From contig NZ_JAKCFA010000027.1 in NCBI RefSeq assembly GCF_024198215.1, positions 62,001 through 126,000 of the forward strand: a stretch of DNA of 64,000 nt. Reading direction: 5' to 3'. Shown in pieces: positions 26,996-35,911 of this stretch. The first letter of the stretch is position 1. Each line of letters starts with the position of its first letter. The notes beneath the pieces were generated by a model. It saw nothing but the letters and a program-made list of their open reading frames with translations. It did no database searches and was not told the origin of the DNA. The DNA comes from Myxococcus qinghaiensis (GTDB lineage Bacteria; Myxococcota; Myxococcia; Myxococcales; Myxococcaceae). A program made the translations under genes and the position numbers.

Positions 26996-27080
26996 TTTCA
27001 GCCTTTCCGAAGAAGGCCGAGCGCACCCGGAGGAGATGTTTCAGCCTTCGCATGAAGGCTGAACGCACCTGGGCGAAATG
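26996..27080. repeat. Two tandem 42/43-bp hairpin repeats
   Basis: Two adjacent imperfect copies (26996-27038 and 27039-27080) each hold TTCAGCCTT, a 6-7-nt loop and an inverted arm, then a CGCACC element. The second copy is a perfect 9-bp stem (27040-27048 with 27055-27063). It sits downstream of the coiled-coil gene and upstream of the beta-helix operon, so it may act as a terminator or RNA-stabilising element. The rest of the 239-bp spacer shows nothing clear. Confidence 0.7.
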
Positions 27081-27137
27081 CTTCGCACGGGGGCGCCCGC
27101 CAGCCTGCGAGCGTCCCCGTGTGTCCCCCCCCGAGGA

Positions 27138-28166
27138 CTACTTCGTCTTGTTGTATTCGCGGCTGGCGATGACGCCCTGCACTTCGGCCAGGGCACGAGC
27201 GCCGGAGGCGGACTCGAGCGCCTTCTCCGCGATGGTCTGCACCTGGCGCTTGGCGTCCGTCAGCTCCGCCTGGAGCGACTGGATGGCCTGGGCCTGCTTG
27301 GTGGTCGTGTCCTTGAGCGAGGCAATCTCCATGCTGGCCACGCGCTGCGCCGTCTCCGCGTCCTTCGTGGCGAGCGTGAGCTTCAGGTCCCACTCCGCCT
27401 TCACGCGGTTGCCGACAATGGCCGCCGCCGTGTCCGCTTCCTTCTTCAGCACGGCCGGGAACTCGGACACCTGCTTGCGCAGCTCCTCCAGCTCCTTCTC
27501 GCGCAGCTTCAGCGCCTCCTCGCGCGCGGCCCAGTCCTTCTCCACCTTCTCCTTGCGGTCGCGCTCGGCCGCGGACTGCACGCGCAGGCTCTCCACGAAC
27601 GCGTCCTGCTCCTTCTTGCGCTGGTTCTGGACGTCGTAGGCGTACTGCTCCTCGGCCCGCTGGCGCGCCACCTGGGCCGCCTCGCGCTCGGTGGCCAGCT
27701 CCGTGGCGGCCTTCGCGCGCGTGTCCGCGATGTCCTTGTTCAGCCGCTCCATCTCCTCCTGGAGCTCCGCCTTGCGCTTGTCATACTCCGCCACCAGCAC
27801 GTCCACGGCGCTGGCCGCCACGTCCTTGCCATGCAGCTCCGACAGCTCGTCCGTCTTGAGCTGGATGGCCTCGTCCAGCTGCTTCATCTCCTCCACCAGC
27901 GCGATGACCTGCTCGTTGATGCCCGCGAGCGTCTTGTTGATGGTGAGGCCCGCCTCGGTGACTTTCTTCACCGCGGACTCGGCCGACAGGGTGGCCACGT
28001 CCGACAGCACGTTCTTGGCGTGGGTGTCCCGGGCCTCCTGCTCCTTGGCGGGGACGACGGGCTTGTTGCGGGCCTTGCGAGCCAGGTCCTCGAAGGCGGC
28101 CTTGGTGGACTCCGAGGAGCGGTTGCGGGCGGCGGACTTGCGGGAAGCGGACTTGCGGGTGGCCAT
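27138..28166 (-). CDS. Long coiled-coil protein, cytoplasmic
   Basis: 342 residues. It starts with a Lys/Arg/Ser-rich segment (MATRKSASRKSAARN) reminiscent of nucleic-acid-binding tails. The remainder (about 50-335) is charged, Ala/Glu/Lys-rich and strongly coiled-coil-like, with no signal peptide or membrane segment. A GGAGAG ribosome site precedes the ATG at 28166; an in-frame ATG at 28358 gives a long non-conserved-looking extension. I do not recognise a family. It could be a filament-forming or DNA-associated structural protein. It is divergent from asnS across a 260-bp spacer. Confidence 0.75.
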   Translation of the reverse strand: MATRKSASRKSAARNRSSESTKAAFEDLARKARNKPVVPAKEQEARDTHAKNVLSDVATLSAESAVKKVTEAGLTINKTLAGINEQVIALVEEMKQLDEAIQLKTDELSELHGKDVAASAVDVLVAEYDKRKAELQEEMERLNKDIADTRAKAATELATEREAAQVARQRAEEQYAYDVQNQRKKEQDAFVESLRVQSAAERDRKEKVEKDWAAREEALKLREKELEELRKQVSEFPAVLKKEADTAAAIVGNRVKAEWDLKLTLATKDAETAQRVASMEIASLKDTTTKQAQAIQSLQAELTDAKRQVQTIAEKALESASGARALAEVQGVIASREYNKTK

Positions 28167-28307
28167 GTGACTCTCCAGGTAGGGCACGGCCAGGCGGGCC
28201 TGGGCGGCTCGCGAATGACGTGCGGGTTTCGTGGGATTCGTGGTCCCCTTTCCGGGCGACCATGAGAGAAGAATACCCGTGGGGTCTGACACTGCCTGGC
28301 CGGGTTC

Positions 28308-28353
28308 CAGGCCTCCTGACAGGCCCGGAAACAGGCCTCCTGGGGCCCGGAAA
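28308..28353. repeat. Short tandem duplication in the asnS upstream region
   Basis: A 24-bp unit (28308-28331) is followed by a 22-bp near copy (28332-28353), both beginning CAGGCCTCCTG and ending GGCCCGGAAA. It lies 73 nt before the asnS start and could belong to its leader or promoter. No tRNA-responsive leader is recognisable. Confidence 0.5.
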
Positions 28354-28426
28354 GCCACACCGGGCTTGTCCTTCGGGCCGGCGCGCGGCTAACTCGCCCC
28401 CCGAATCCGCTCAAGGGAGAGCGTCA

Positions 28427-29827
28427 ATGCAGGTCGTCAGTGTGAAGCAGGTCCTCGCCGGCGCGGTGGAGGCAGGGACGAGGGTGGAGGTCCGTGGCTG
28501 GGTGCGCACCCGGCGCGACTCGAAGGCGGGCATCAGCTTCGTCAATGTCAGCGATGGCTCGGTGTTCGACCCCCTCCAGGTGGTCGCCCCCAATTCGCTG
28601 CCCAACTACGAGAAGGAGATCCTCCACCTCACCGCGGGCTGCTCCGTCGTGTGCCGCGGCACGCTGGTGAAGTCCCAGGGCAAGGGCCAGGCCTTCGAGG
28701 TCCAGGCCGACGAGGTCCAGGTGCTGGGCTTCGTGGACGACCCGGACACGTACCCCATCCAGCCCAAGCAGCACACGCTTGAGTTCCTGCGCGACGTGGC
28801 GCACCTGCGCGTGCGCACCAACACGTTCAGCGCGATTACGCGCGTGCGTCACCGGGCGGCGCAGGCCGTCCACCGCTTCTTCGACCAGGAGGGGTTCTTC
28901 TGGGTCAACACGCCCATCATCACCGCGAGCGACGCGGAGGGCGCCGGGCAGATGTTCCGCGTGTCCACGCTGGACACCGTCAATCCGCCCCGCACGCCGG
29001 AGGGCAAGATTGACTGGCACAAGGACTTCTTCGGCAAGGAGGCGTACCTGACGGTCTCCGGCCAGCTCAACGTGGAGGCCTACGCCATGGCCATGTCGAA
29101 GGTGTACACCTTCGGCCCCACGTTCCGCGCGGAGAACTCCAACACCACGCGCCACCTGGCCGAGTTCTGGATGATTGAGCCGGAGATCGCCTTCGCGGAT
29201 TTGAACGCGGACGCGGACCTGGCCGAGCGCTTCCTCAAGTCCGTCTTCAAGGCGGTGCTGGAGGACTGCGGCCCGGACTTCAAGTTCTTCGAGGAGCGCG
29301 TGCAGAAGGGCGTCACGGAGCGCCTGGAGAAGTTCATCCACTCCAGCTTCGAGCGCCTGACGTACACGGAGGCGATTGAAATCCTCAAGAAGGCGAAGAA
29401 GAAGTTCGAGTACGCGCCGGAGTGGGGCAAGGACCTCCAGACGGAGCACGAGCGCTACCTGTCCGAGGAGCACGTGGGGAGGCCCGTGGTGGTGATGAAC
29501 TACCCGGAGGAGATCAAGGCCTTCTACATGCGCATCAACGAGGACGGGAAGACGGTGGCGGCCATGGACGTGCTGGCCCCCGGCATCGGCGAAATCATCG
29601 GCGGCAGCCAGCGCGAGGAGCGGCTGGACGTGCTGGACGCGCGCATGAAGCGCTTCGGCCTGGACCCGGCCCACTACGGCTGGTACCGCGACCTGCGCCG
29701 CTACGGCACGGTGCCGCACGCGGGCTTCGGGCTCGGCTTCGAGCGGCTCATCGTCTACATGTGCGGCCTGCAGAACATCCGCGACGCCATTCCCTACCCG
29801 CGCGTTCCGGGCTGGGCGCAGTTCTAG
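28427..29827 (+). CDS. asnS: Asparaginyl-tRNA synthetase
   Basis: The 466-residue product equals the usual bacterial AsnRS length. An N-terminal OB-fold anticodon-binding domain (about 15-105) precedes a class II catalytic core. Motif 2 appears as FRAENSNTTRHLAEFWMIEP and motif 3 as GFGLGFERL, with GGSQREERLD between them as is typical for AsnRS. It charges tRNA-Asn with asparagine in the cytoplasm. The ATG at 28427 follows an AGGGAGA ribosome site. It stands alone, with an unrelated lipoprotein 57 bp downstream. Confidence 0.97.
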   Translation: MQVVSVKQVLAGAVEAGTRVEVRGWVRTRRDSKAGISFVNVSDGSVFDPLQVVAPNSLPNYEKEILHLTAGCSVVCRGTLVKSQGKGQAFEVQADEVQVLGFVDDPDTYPIQPKQHTLEFLRDVAHLRVRTNTFSAITRVRHRAAQAVHRFFDQEGFFWVNTPIITASDAEGAGQMFRVSTLDTVNPPRTPEGKIDWHKDFFGKEAYLTVSGQLNVEAYAMAMSKVYTFGPTFRAENSNTTRHLAEFWMIEPEIAFADLNADADLAERFLKSVFKAVLEDCGPDFKFFEERVQKGVTERLEKFIHSSFERLTYTEAIEILKKAKKKFEYAPEWGKDLQTEHERYLSEEHVGRPVVVMNYPEEIKAFYMRINEDGKTVAAMDVLAPGIGEIIGGSQREERLDVLDARMKRFGLDPAHYGWYRDLRRYGTVPHAGFGLGFERLIVYMCGLQNIRDAIPYPRVPGWAQF

Positions 29828-29884
29828 TCAGGTGGAGCGACCGGGCACCCGGCCCCGTGACGTATGACGGCCATGGGGTGCTCG

Positions 29885-31468
29885 ATGCTTCAGGGTTTCG
29901 CCGCCGGTGGGTGGAGTCGCTCCGCCCACCGGTTCTTTTTTGTCCCGCTCGCGGGCCTGCTGCTGTCCTCGTGCGCGGAGAGTCCTTCCCAGGCCCTCTG
30001 TGGCGCAGCCTGTGTGCCGCCGGGCGCGACGCTGCCGGACACCTTCGACGGGGGCGCGCTGGAGCACCGGGTGGCGCCGCGTGAAGGGTGGGGCGGGCTG
30101 AAGGTCCGGCTCTCCGGTGACAGGGCCTTCGTGTTGGAGACCACGCGCGACAGCCAGCTCCAGGGGCGCCGCAGGCTCGTCGCGTATGCGTTGGTGTCCA
30201 GCAGTGTGCTCTGGAGCCTGGAGGAATCGCCCGGGGAGTTCTTCAGCGACTTCACGCTCCATCCCTCCGGCGACCTCACCCTGGCCGTCGTGCGCACCGA
30301 AGCGGAGCGCGGAGGCTATGACCTGCTGCGCCTGTCCACGGAAGGGCAGGTGCTGGCGCGCGCGCAGCTGCCGGACACCGCGACGCTGCCTCCGGGAGAC
30401 GTGGGAGTGGACCTGCCCGCGCGGCCGTTCCGGATGAAGTCCCGGGAGGTGCACGCGCTGCGGGATGGGTGGCTCAGGACGGAGGCGCGCGGTGAGGACG
30501 TGGTGTCGGCCTTCCTGTCGCTCGTGGACGAGCCGTCGACCCGGCCCGGCGGCTCCTCTTCCCTGGTGACAGGCGTGATGGCGCTGCGATGGACGGAAGG
30601 GCGCTACGCGGAACAGTGGTCGCGTGTCGTGGACGGACGGCACCGCGTGGAGCCGGCGGTCTGGGCCTATGACGAGTTCCGCTGGCGGGAAGCCCCCGCG
30701 AGGCCGCTGCTCGCCGTGGATGGCTGGGATGGCCGCGTCGTGGTGGGACGTACGTGGAACAGCCTCCGGTGTCTGGCCTCGAACGCGCTCTTCCAGCAGC
30801 CGTCCCGGACGGAGTGCCTGACGGGCGAGAACGTCACGTCGCCCATGGACACCGAGTATCAACCCTTCGCGTACACGGCCTTCTCTCCCGAGGGGGAGCG
30901 CGAGGAGACGCACGCGTTCGTGCCCGCGTCCGTGGCGGAGTTCGTCGTGTTTGACCTGGCGGCGAAGGGCGGGGAGGTGGCGGTGGCGGGGACCGTCGTG
31001 CGGCAGGATTCCGAGGGCGTCATCGACTACTACCCGCCGTCCCCGGGCTCCGACGGAAGGATGGCGCCGTATGACGGCTACGTGGCGGTGTTGGGCCGAG
31101 GCTCCGGAGTGCCGCGCTTCGAGCGCACCGTGGGCGGCGAGCGCGCGGACCACTTCTCGGCGCTGCGCTGGACGGAGGAGGGGCTGCTCGCGGTGGGGGC
31201 CTCCGGCTGGGACCGCTGGCATGGCGGCATGAGCATCAGCCGGGGCTCGGGACCGCTGCTGGCCCTGGTGTCCAAGGATGGTGGAGAGGTGCGGACGCGG
31301 AGCCTCCCCCTGGACGGCGGACCGCGACACTTCCACCTGCTGGGCGTGGACGCGCGTGAAGGCGCGGTGCTCGCGGTGGGGTTGGCGGACGCCCCCCTGA
31401 CGCACTCGGGCGACGGGGGGCAGACGGCGGCGATGACGTTTGGCGGGCTCGTCGTGGACCTGCGCTGA
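29885..31468 (+). CDS. Hypothetical lipoprotein, possibly beta-propeller
   Basis: About 527 residues with a lipoprotein signal ending LLSSC. The mature part has repeated Val/Ala/Gly-rich strand patterns (RAFVLETTRD, GDLTLAVVRTE, GRVVVGRTWN, GEVAVAGTVVR, EGLLAVGASGW) that suggest a beta-propeller, but I do not recognise a family. Three in-frame ATGs occur at 29864, 29873 and 29885. The last gives the most compact signal peptide and lies after a GGGG stretch, so I use it, with low certainty. It converges with the CotH-like gene, leaving 19 bp between stops. Confidence 0.65.
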   Translation: MLQGFAAGGWSRSAHRFFFVPLAGLLLSSCAESPSQALCGAACVPPGATLPDTFDGGALEHRVAPREGWGGLKVRLSGDRAFVLETTRDSQLQGRRRLVAYALVSSSVLWSLEESPGEFFSDFTLHPSGDLTLAVVRTEAERGGYDLLRLSTEGQVLARAQLPDTATLPPGDVGVDLPARPFRMKSREVHALRDGWLRTEARGEDVVSAFLSLVDEPSTRPGGSSSLVTGVMALRWTEGRYAEQWSRVVDGRHRVEPAVWAYDEFRWREAPARPLLAVDGWDGRVVVGRTWNSLRCLASNALFQQPSRTECLTGENVTSPMDTEYQPFAYTAFSPEGEREETHAFVPASVAEFVVFDLAAKGGEVAVAGTVVRQDSEGVIDYYPPSPGSDGRMAPYDGYVAVLGRGSGVPRFERTVGGERADHFSALRWTEEGLLAVGASGWDRWHGGMSISRGSGPLLALVSKDGGEVRTRSLPLDGGPRHFHLLGVDAREGAVLAVGLADAPLTHSGDGGQTAAMTFGGLVVDLR

Positions 31469-31487
31469 CGCGCGGGCCCGCCGGGTG

Positions 31488-33242
31488 TCACGGAAGCTGG
31501 GACTGGATCGCGGGCCAGCGGGTGCGGACCCACTGGCGCACGTACGCCAGCTCCTCCTCGTAGGTGAGGAAGTCCGTGCGCTGGTACCAGGCGGGGAAGT
31601 TGCCCTCGCCCACGGTACCGGGCGCGCCCATGGCGCGGTACTCGAGCTGCCAATAGGCCCAGTCGCGCTTCGCGACAGCGGACGTCTCCCGCTCGTAGGT
31701 GTCGATGAGGGCGAGCACGGCCTCCAGCCTCAGCTCGTCGCGCAGCAGCGCCTGGTAGCGCTCGCGCATGGGCCCCGCGAAGGTGGGGTCCGCGAGCAGC
31801 CGCGCGAAGATGCGGTTGTTCCCGGTGAAGTTGGAGCGCGTCGTCGGCGAGGTGCGCGTGGTGTCGAAGTTCTGGCCGAAGCTCGCGTCCAAGTCCCAGG
31901 GGATGAAGCGCCACGGGCCCTGCGTCTTCGGGTCATACGCGTGATAGGCGTTCTTCGAGTGGGAGTCCGTCCCGAGGATGAGCGAGTTGAAGATCCACCA
32001 GTCCTCGTAGTCCCGCTGGCGGGTGCGCTGCGGGAAGCCGGCGCGGAACGTCGCGTCGTCGGAGTCCGCCACGAAGGTGATGAAGGCCTCCAGCGTGTCC
32101 CAGGCGCGGGGCTGGCCCACCTCCGGTATGCCGACCTTCTTCTCGAAGCCCTCGCGCAGCGACGCCTTGGGCTCGCCGTTCTTGCGGAGGCGGGAGAAGT
32201 TGGCGTCGTTCTCCACGGCCTTGAACAGGTCCGAGTCCTTGTCCATGCCGTTCTCCGCCATCATCCGCTTGTGGGGCAGGTCCGCCGCCGTATAGAGGCC
32301 GAGGAAGCGGTTGTTGGCATAGAGCACCGCGCTGAAGGTGCGCACGCGGATGTGCTCGGGTGACATCTTGCTCCACAGGTCGAACGCGAGCCGCGTGCGC
32401 ACATAGGAGTTGTCATTGAACGTGGTGACGAGCGCCACGCGCTTCTTCTTGAGGAAGCCGTCGCCGTAGACGGGCTCGTTGAAGAGGTCCTCGTCCGGGA
32501 ACTCCAGCGTGAAGCTGCGCTTGGGGAAGGCCCCGGACGTGGCGCCCCGGTACTTGGCTTCGATGTTGTAGGTGCGGCCGCGGTAGATGAGCTGCGCGGG
32601 CTTGTCGCTGCCCGAGGTGAGGGGCGGCGTGTAGATGAGGTGGAAGACGGGCAGCCCGTACTCTTCCGTGTACGTCTTCGGGTCGACGATTTTGACGTTG
32701 CCCGGGGCGCCGTTGTTCTCCGCCACGCCCACCTTGAGGGTGCCCGTCTCGTTGCTGGTGTGCTCGCGCAGGACGAGGTTCCACACGGCGGCCTGGTCCT
32801 TGCCGGGCGTCCAGCGCAGGGTGGCGGTGGCCTCGTCGAACACGGCGCCGGGCGGCAGGTTGTCCACGCTGAAGCGCAGCCCCGGGGTGGTGTTCGCGAT
32901 GGAGCACGTCACGGTGGCCGTCACGAGCTCGCCCTCCGTCAGCCACCGTGTCTCGCCCGCCGTGGGCGCGCAGACGGTGGGCGCGGGGCCCGCGTCCGGA
33001 GGACCGGCGTCCGGAGTGGGGCCAGGGGGCTCACCCGCATCGGGCACGCCCGCGTCTGGGAGCTCCTGAGGGTTGGCGGGGTCCGGGTCGGGAACGTTCC
33101 CCGAAGGCCCGGGTACCTCGTCCGGAGGCTCACCGCCAGGTCCGGTAGAGGTGCCACCCCCACAGGCCACCGTCAGACAAACGACACACGCCAGCACGCC
33201 TCGAGACAAGCTTCTTCCGGCCACCGTGTTGCTCCCCCGCAT
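31488..33242 (-). CDS. CotH-family kinase-like lipoprotein
   Basis: About 584 residues: lipoprotein signal (lipobox TVAC), a Pro/Asp/Gly linker (about 28-90), an Ig-like region (about 95-175) and a CotH domain. Diagnostic pieces are YRGATSGAFPKRSFTLEF, NDNSYVRTRLAFDLW, FLGLYTAADLPHKRMM and FIPWDLDASFG, the last containing the metal-binding DxD. CotH proteins are atypical protein kinases, first known from spore coat assembly in Bacillus. Here the protein is lipid-anchored and may phosphorylate exported proteins. The in-frame ATG at 33254 is an alternative start four codons upstream. Myxobacteria also form spores, so a coat role is possible but not shown. Confidence 0.88.
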   Translation of the reverse strand: MRGSNTVAGRSLSRGVLACVVCLTVACGGGTSTGPGGEPPDEVPGPSGNVPDPDPANPQELPDAGVPDAGEPPGPTPDAGPPDAGPAPTVCAPTAGETRWLTEGELVTATVTCSIANTTPGLRFSVDNLPPGAVFDEATATLRWTPGKDQAAVWNLVLREHTSNETGTLKVGVAENNGAPGNVKIVDPKTYTEEYGLPVFHLIYTPPLTSGSDKPAQLIYRGRTYNIEAKYRGATSGAFPKRSFTLEFPDEDLFNEPVYGDGFLKKKRVALVTTFNDNSYVRTRLAFDLWSKMSPEHIRVRTFSAVLYANNRFLGLYTAADLPHKRMMAENGMDKDSDLFKAVENDANFSRLRKNGEPKASLREGFEKKVGIPEVGQPRAWDTLEAFITFVADSDDATFRAGFPQRTRQRDYEDWWIFNSLILGTDSHSKNAYHAYDPKTQGPWRFIPWDLDASFGQNFDTTRTSPTTRSNFTGNNRIFARLLADPTFAGPMRERYQALLRDELRLEAVLALIDTYERETSAVAKRDWAYWQLEYRAMGAPGTVGEGNFPAWYQRTDFLTYEEELAYVRQWVRTRWPAIQSQLP

Positions 33243-33403
33243 CCACCCACCCATGTCGGAGGGGAGGAGATAGGCATCCGGGGAAGCGCTGACAGGCCCC
33301 GCCCCCTCTCGGGTGTCGGCTCATGGACGCAAGGGGTGCCATCCCGCCCTGGAGGTGCTTCAGTTCCGTTGAGTCCATTCACCTGTGGGAGAGGACCGCA
33401 CCG

Positions 33404-33982
33404 ATGGCCACCCAGTTTCCGCACCTCGAGCCCATCCACCGCGACTTCATCCTGCGCCAGCGGATGTTCTTCACGGCCTCCGCCGCCAGTACCGGTCGGG
33501 TGAACCTCTCACCGAAGGGGCTCGACTCGCTGCGCGTGCTTGGCCCCAACGAGGTCGTCTACCTGGACCTCACTGGCAGCGGGAATGAGACCGCCGCGCA
33601 CCTGCGCGCCGATGGACGCCTCACCCTCATGTTCTGCGCCTTCGAGGGGCCTCCCATGATCCTGCGCCTCTATGGACGGGGCCAGGTGCTGCGCCGGGGC
33701 AGCACTGAGTACACCCGGCTGCTGGCTTCCGAGTTCGGCGGCGTGGAGCCGCTGGGGGCCCGGCAGATGGTGAAGCTCGACATCGACCTCGTGCAGAAGT
33801 CCTGTGGCTACAGCGTGCCCCTCTACGAGTTCAGCGAGGACAGGCCCACGCTCACGCGCTGGGCCGAGAACAAGGGCGAGGAGGGACTGGCGGAGTACCG
33901 GCGGAAGAAGAACGCGCGCAGCATCGACGACCTGCCTACCGGCCTCTTCGACGAGGACGACACGCCTCCAGGCGAGCTGTAG
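33404..33982 (+). CDS. Pyridoxamine 5'-phosphate oxidase-type flavin-binding protein
   Basis: 192 residues resembling split-barrel flavoproteins. The order FFTASAASTGRVNLSPKG, then VYLDLTGSGNETAAHL and RLTLMFCAFEGPPMILRLYG is typical of the PNPOx-like superfamily that binds FMN or a related cofactor. The exact substrate is unknown. The C-terminal third (YSVPLYEFSEDRPTL and a charged helix) is common in this subgroup. The ATG at 33404 follows GGGAGAGG. It probably acts in the cytoplasm as an oxidoreductase. It is a single-gene unit. Confidence 0.88.
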   Translation: MATQFPHLEPIHRDFILRQRMFFTASAASTGRVNLSPKGLDSLRVLGPNEVVYLDLTGSGNETAAHLRADGRLTLMFCAFEGPPMILRLYGRGQVLRRGSTEYTRLLASEFGGVEPLGARQMVKLDIDLVQKSCGYSVPLYEFSEDRPTLTRWAENKGEEGLAEYRRKKNARSIDDLPTGLFDEDDTPPGEL

Positions 33983-34042
33983 CTTCAGACCACGCCCACC
34001 TGGACTCCTTCGAAGGCCAGCGTCGCGGCCTCCTCCGGGGGG

Positions 34043-34750
34043 CTATCCCGCCCTGAGTCGCGCGGAGTCCTCGGCGTGCTTCTCCAGCGCCCGGGCGATC
34101 TGCGGCGCGGTCCACAACGGGTCCAGACAGGGGCAGAAGTAGCCGGGGCCGGCCTTTTCGCGCACGGCCCATTCGAAGAAGCCGCGCGCTGTCGGGTGCA
34201 GCTCTTCCGGGAGGAAGAGGGCGGCGACGTCATACTCGGTGAAGCGCAGGAGGCCCGGCACGCGCCACTCCCGCTCCCAGTCGAAGCGGTAGCTGTAGGG
34301 CGCGTTGTGTTTGTCGCCCTGGACGTCCACGAAGGGGGTCATGGCCCAGAGCGGATGGGCGCGTGAGTCCGGCGCCGCCAGCGCCTGGTCCATCTGGTGC
34401 TTCAGGGAGAGGTGCGCGGGAGAGGCGTACTGGACGTACCAGACAGGGCCGCCGCCCTGGGACAGGATGAAGCTCTTGCTGAAGCCGATGCCATACAGGC
34501 TGCGGCGCTGGACGAGCCTGCCGAGCTGGTCGAGCGGAATCTCGCTGAAGCAGACCGCGCGGTGCCGGTCCGCGACCTGGGGTTCCTTGCGCGCCAGCCC
34601 GAAGCCCTGGGCGCCTGGGATGAGCGTGCGCGTGCCCAGGATGTTCATCATGTTCTGGTAGGCGTCATGGAATGGCGGTCCGGGCTTCGTGAAGTGCACC
34701 ACGAAGTCAGACATGTCCCGCCACTGTGAATTCGCCTGATATCCCAGCAT
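34043..34750 (-). CDS. AbiGi-like putative abortive-infection protein
   Basis: 235 residues. The pattern VVHFTK near the N terminus, AVCFSEIPLDQL in the middle and YGIGFSKSF followed by PVWYVQYA resembles the AbiGi family, annotated as a putative abortive phage-resistance protein. It also resembles related HFT/CFSE proteins suspected of an ADP-ribosyltransferase-like fold. I cannot confirm the family without a profile search. In AbiG systems a partner AbiGii gene is expected; none is visible next to it. The ATG at 34750 has an AGGG ribosome site; the in-frame ATG at 34714 is an alternative. After the stop, 56 bases on the same strand read in another frame as a plausible protein end. Confidence 0.5.
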   Translation of the reverse strand: MLGYQANSQWRDMSDFVVHFTKPGPPFHDAYQNMMNILGTRTLIPGAQGFGLARKEPQVADRHRAVCFSEIPLDQLGRLVQRRSLYGIGFSKSFILSQGGGPVWYVQYASPAHLSLKHQMDQALAAPDSRAHPLWAMTPFVDVQGDKHNAPYSYRFDWEREWRVPGLLRFTEYDVAALFLPEELHPTARGFFEWAVREKAGPGYFCPCLDPLWTAPQIARALEKHAEDSARLRAG

Positions 34751-34993
34751 CGTCAGCCCTGGGGCAATGTCTCGGAGCGGGGAAGTCGATGCAACCCGAG
34801 TGCATTCGCGCCTTCATCGCCTGCCCGCCCTCCCGACGGAGGGCCCGGTGCTCGGTGATGGCTGCAAGGTGTCTGGGAGGTGGCTGTCGAAGCCATTCGA
34901 GCGCTGGCTCCACCGGGCCGGTGGGGTGTTGGGCGGTGGGCGACATCGCAATCGTTGACGAGCGGAGCGGACCTCCGCGCGGGGGAGCGAGCG

Positions 34994-35911
34994 ATGCGCC
35001 ACGATGGGCGGTTGTCACCGGTCGAGCTGATGCGGCGTCTCACCCTGTCGCTGGAGCGAATCGCGGCGCATGGGCTCACGAGCGGGGCCATCCAGGGCGC
35101 CTCGGAGGGGCTCCAGGCGGAGCTGCCAGGGCTCGACGGGCAGCTCCGTGAGCTCATCCAGGATGTCGTGGCCCTGCTTGCTCGCGAGGTCGAAGAAGCC
35201 TCCGAGCGACCTCCCGGCACGTGGTCGCGCTCGCTGGCGGAGAGCGCGGTGAGGGGCGTGGTGGCGGAGCTGCGGCGCTCGATGCCGGGCGCGGATGCGC
35301 TGTCCCATGAGCTGCTGGAGCGGGTGAATGCGTGGTTGGACCGCTCCTCCCGGGTGGCGGATCAACGTCAGCGGGAGCTGCGGCAGCCCGGCGCGCGGGC
35401 TCGGACGCTGGCCACGGGGGCGGTGCGAGGCGCCGTGCTGGAGCTGGAGCACGAGATGCCCGTGCTGGCGCCCATCGCCTCGGAGGTGGCGTCGCAGGCG
35501 GGGCGCGGGCTCGTGGAGGGATTGGGCACGGCCCTGGAGGCGCGCACCGAGCGCATCGACGAGGTGCTGGAGAGGGCGGGGCGGCGGTTCGTCCATGCCG
35601 TGGTGGAGCAACTCGAGCTGGAGGTGAAGGCTCGCCGCGAAGGCTCCGACGTGGACGTGGGCCTCGTCGTGGCGACGATGGCCGAGCGCACCGCGACGGC
35701 GACGGTGCGAGGTGCCTCCGAGGAGCTGCGACGTCAGCTCCGTGCGACGCGGGAAGAGCTGGGAGACCCTTCGCTGCGCGGCGCCAGCCGTGAGGTGGCG
35801 CTGGGCGTGTTCTCCGCGTTGTCGGAGCGACTGAAGGTGCCGCTCGCCATCGCGATGGGCGCGGGAGGCGCGCTCGTGCTCACCGCGTTCACCCTGGCCC
35901 GGCGACGCTGA
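34994..35911 (+). CDS. Hypothetical tail-anchored membrane protein
   Basis: 305 residues without a signal peptide. The body is Arg/Glu/Ala-rich helical and repeats a motif of type GAVRGAVLELE, AVRGVVAELRR, ATVRGASEELRR and GAIQGASEGLQ about every 60-100 residues. A single hydrophobic segment near the C terminus (LAIAMGAGGALVLTAFTL) followed by ARRR indicates a tail anchor. I do not recognise the family. The ATG at 34994 follows a strong GGGGGAG site. A 15-bp minisatellite begins directly at the stop codon. Confidence 0.7.
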   Translation: MRHDGRLSPVELMRRLTLSLERIAAHGLTSGAIQGASEGLQAELPGLDGQLRELIQDVVALLAREVEEASERPPGTWSRSLAESAVRGVVAELRRSMPGADALSHELLERVNAWLDRSSRVADQRQRELRQPGARARTLATGAVRGAVLELEHEMPVLAPIASEVASQAGRGLVEGLGTALEARTERIDEVLERAGRRFVHAVVEQLELEVKARREGSDVDVGLVVATMAERTATATVRGASEELRRQLRATREELGDPSLRGASREVALGVFSALSERLKVPLAIAMGAGGALVLTAFTLARRR

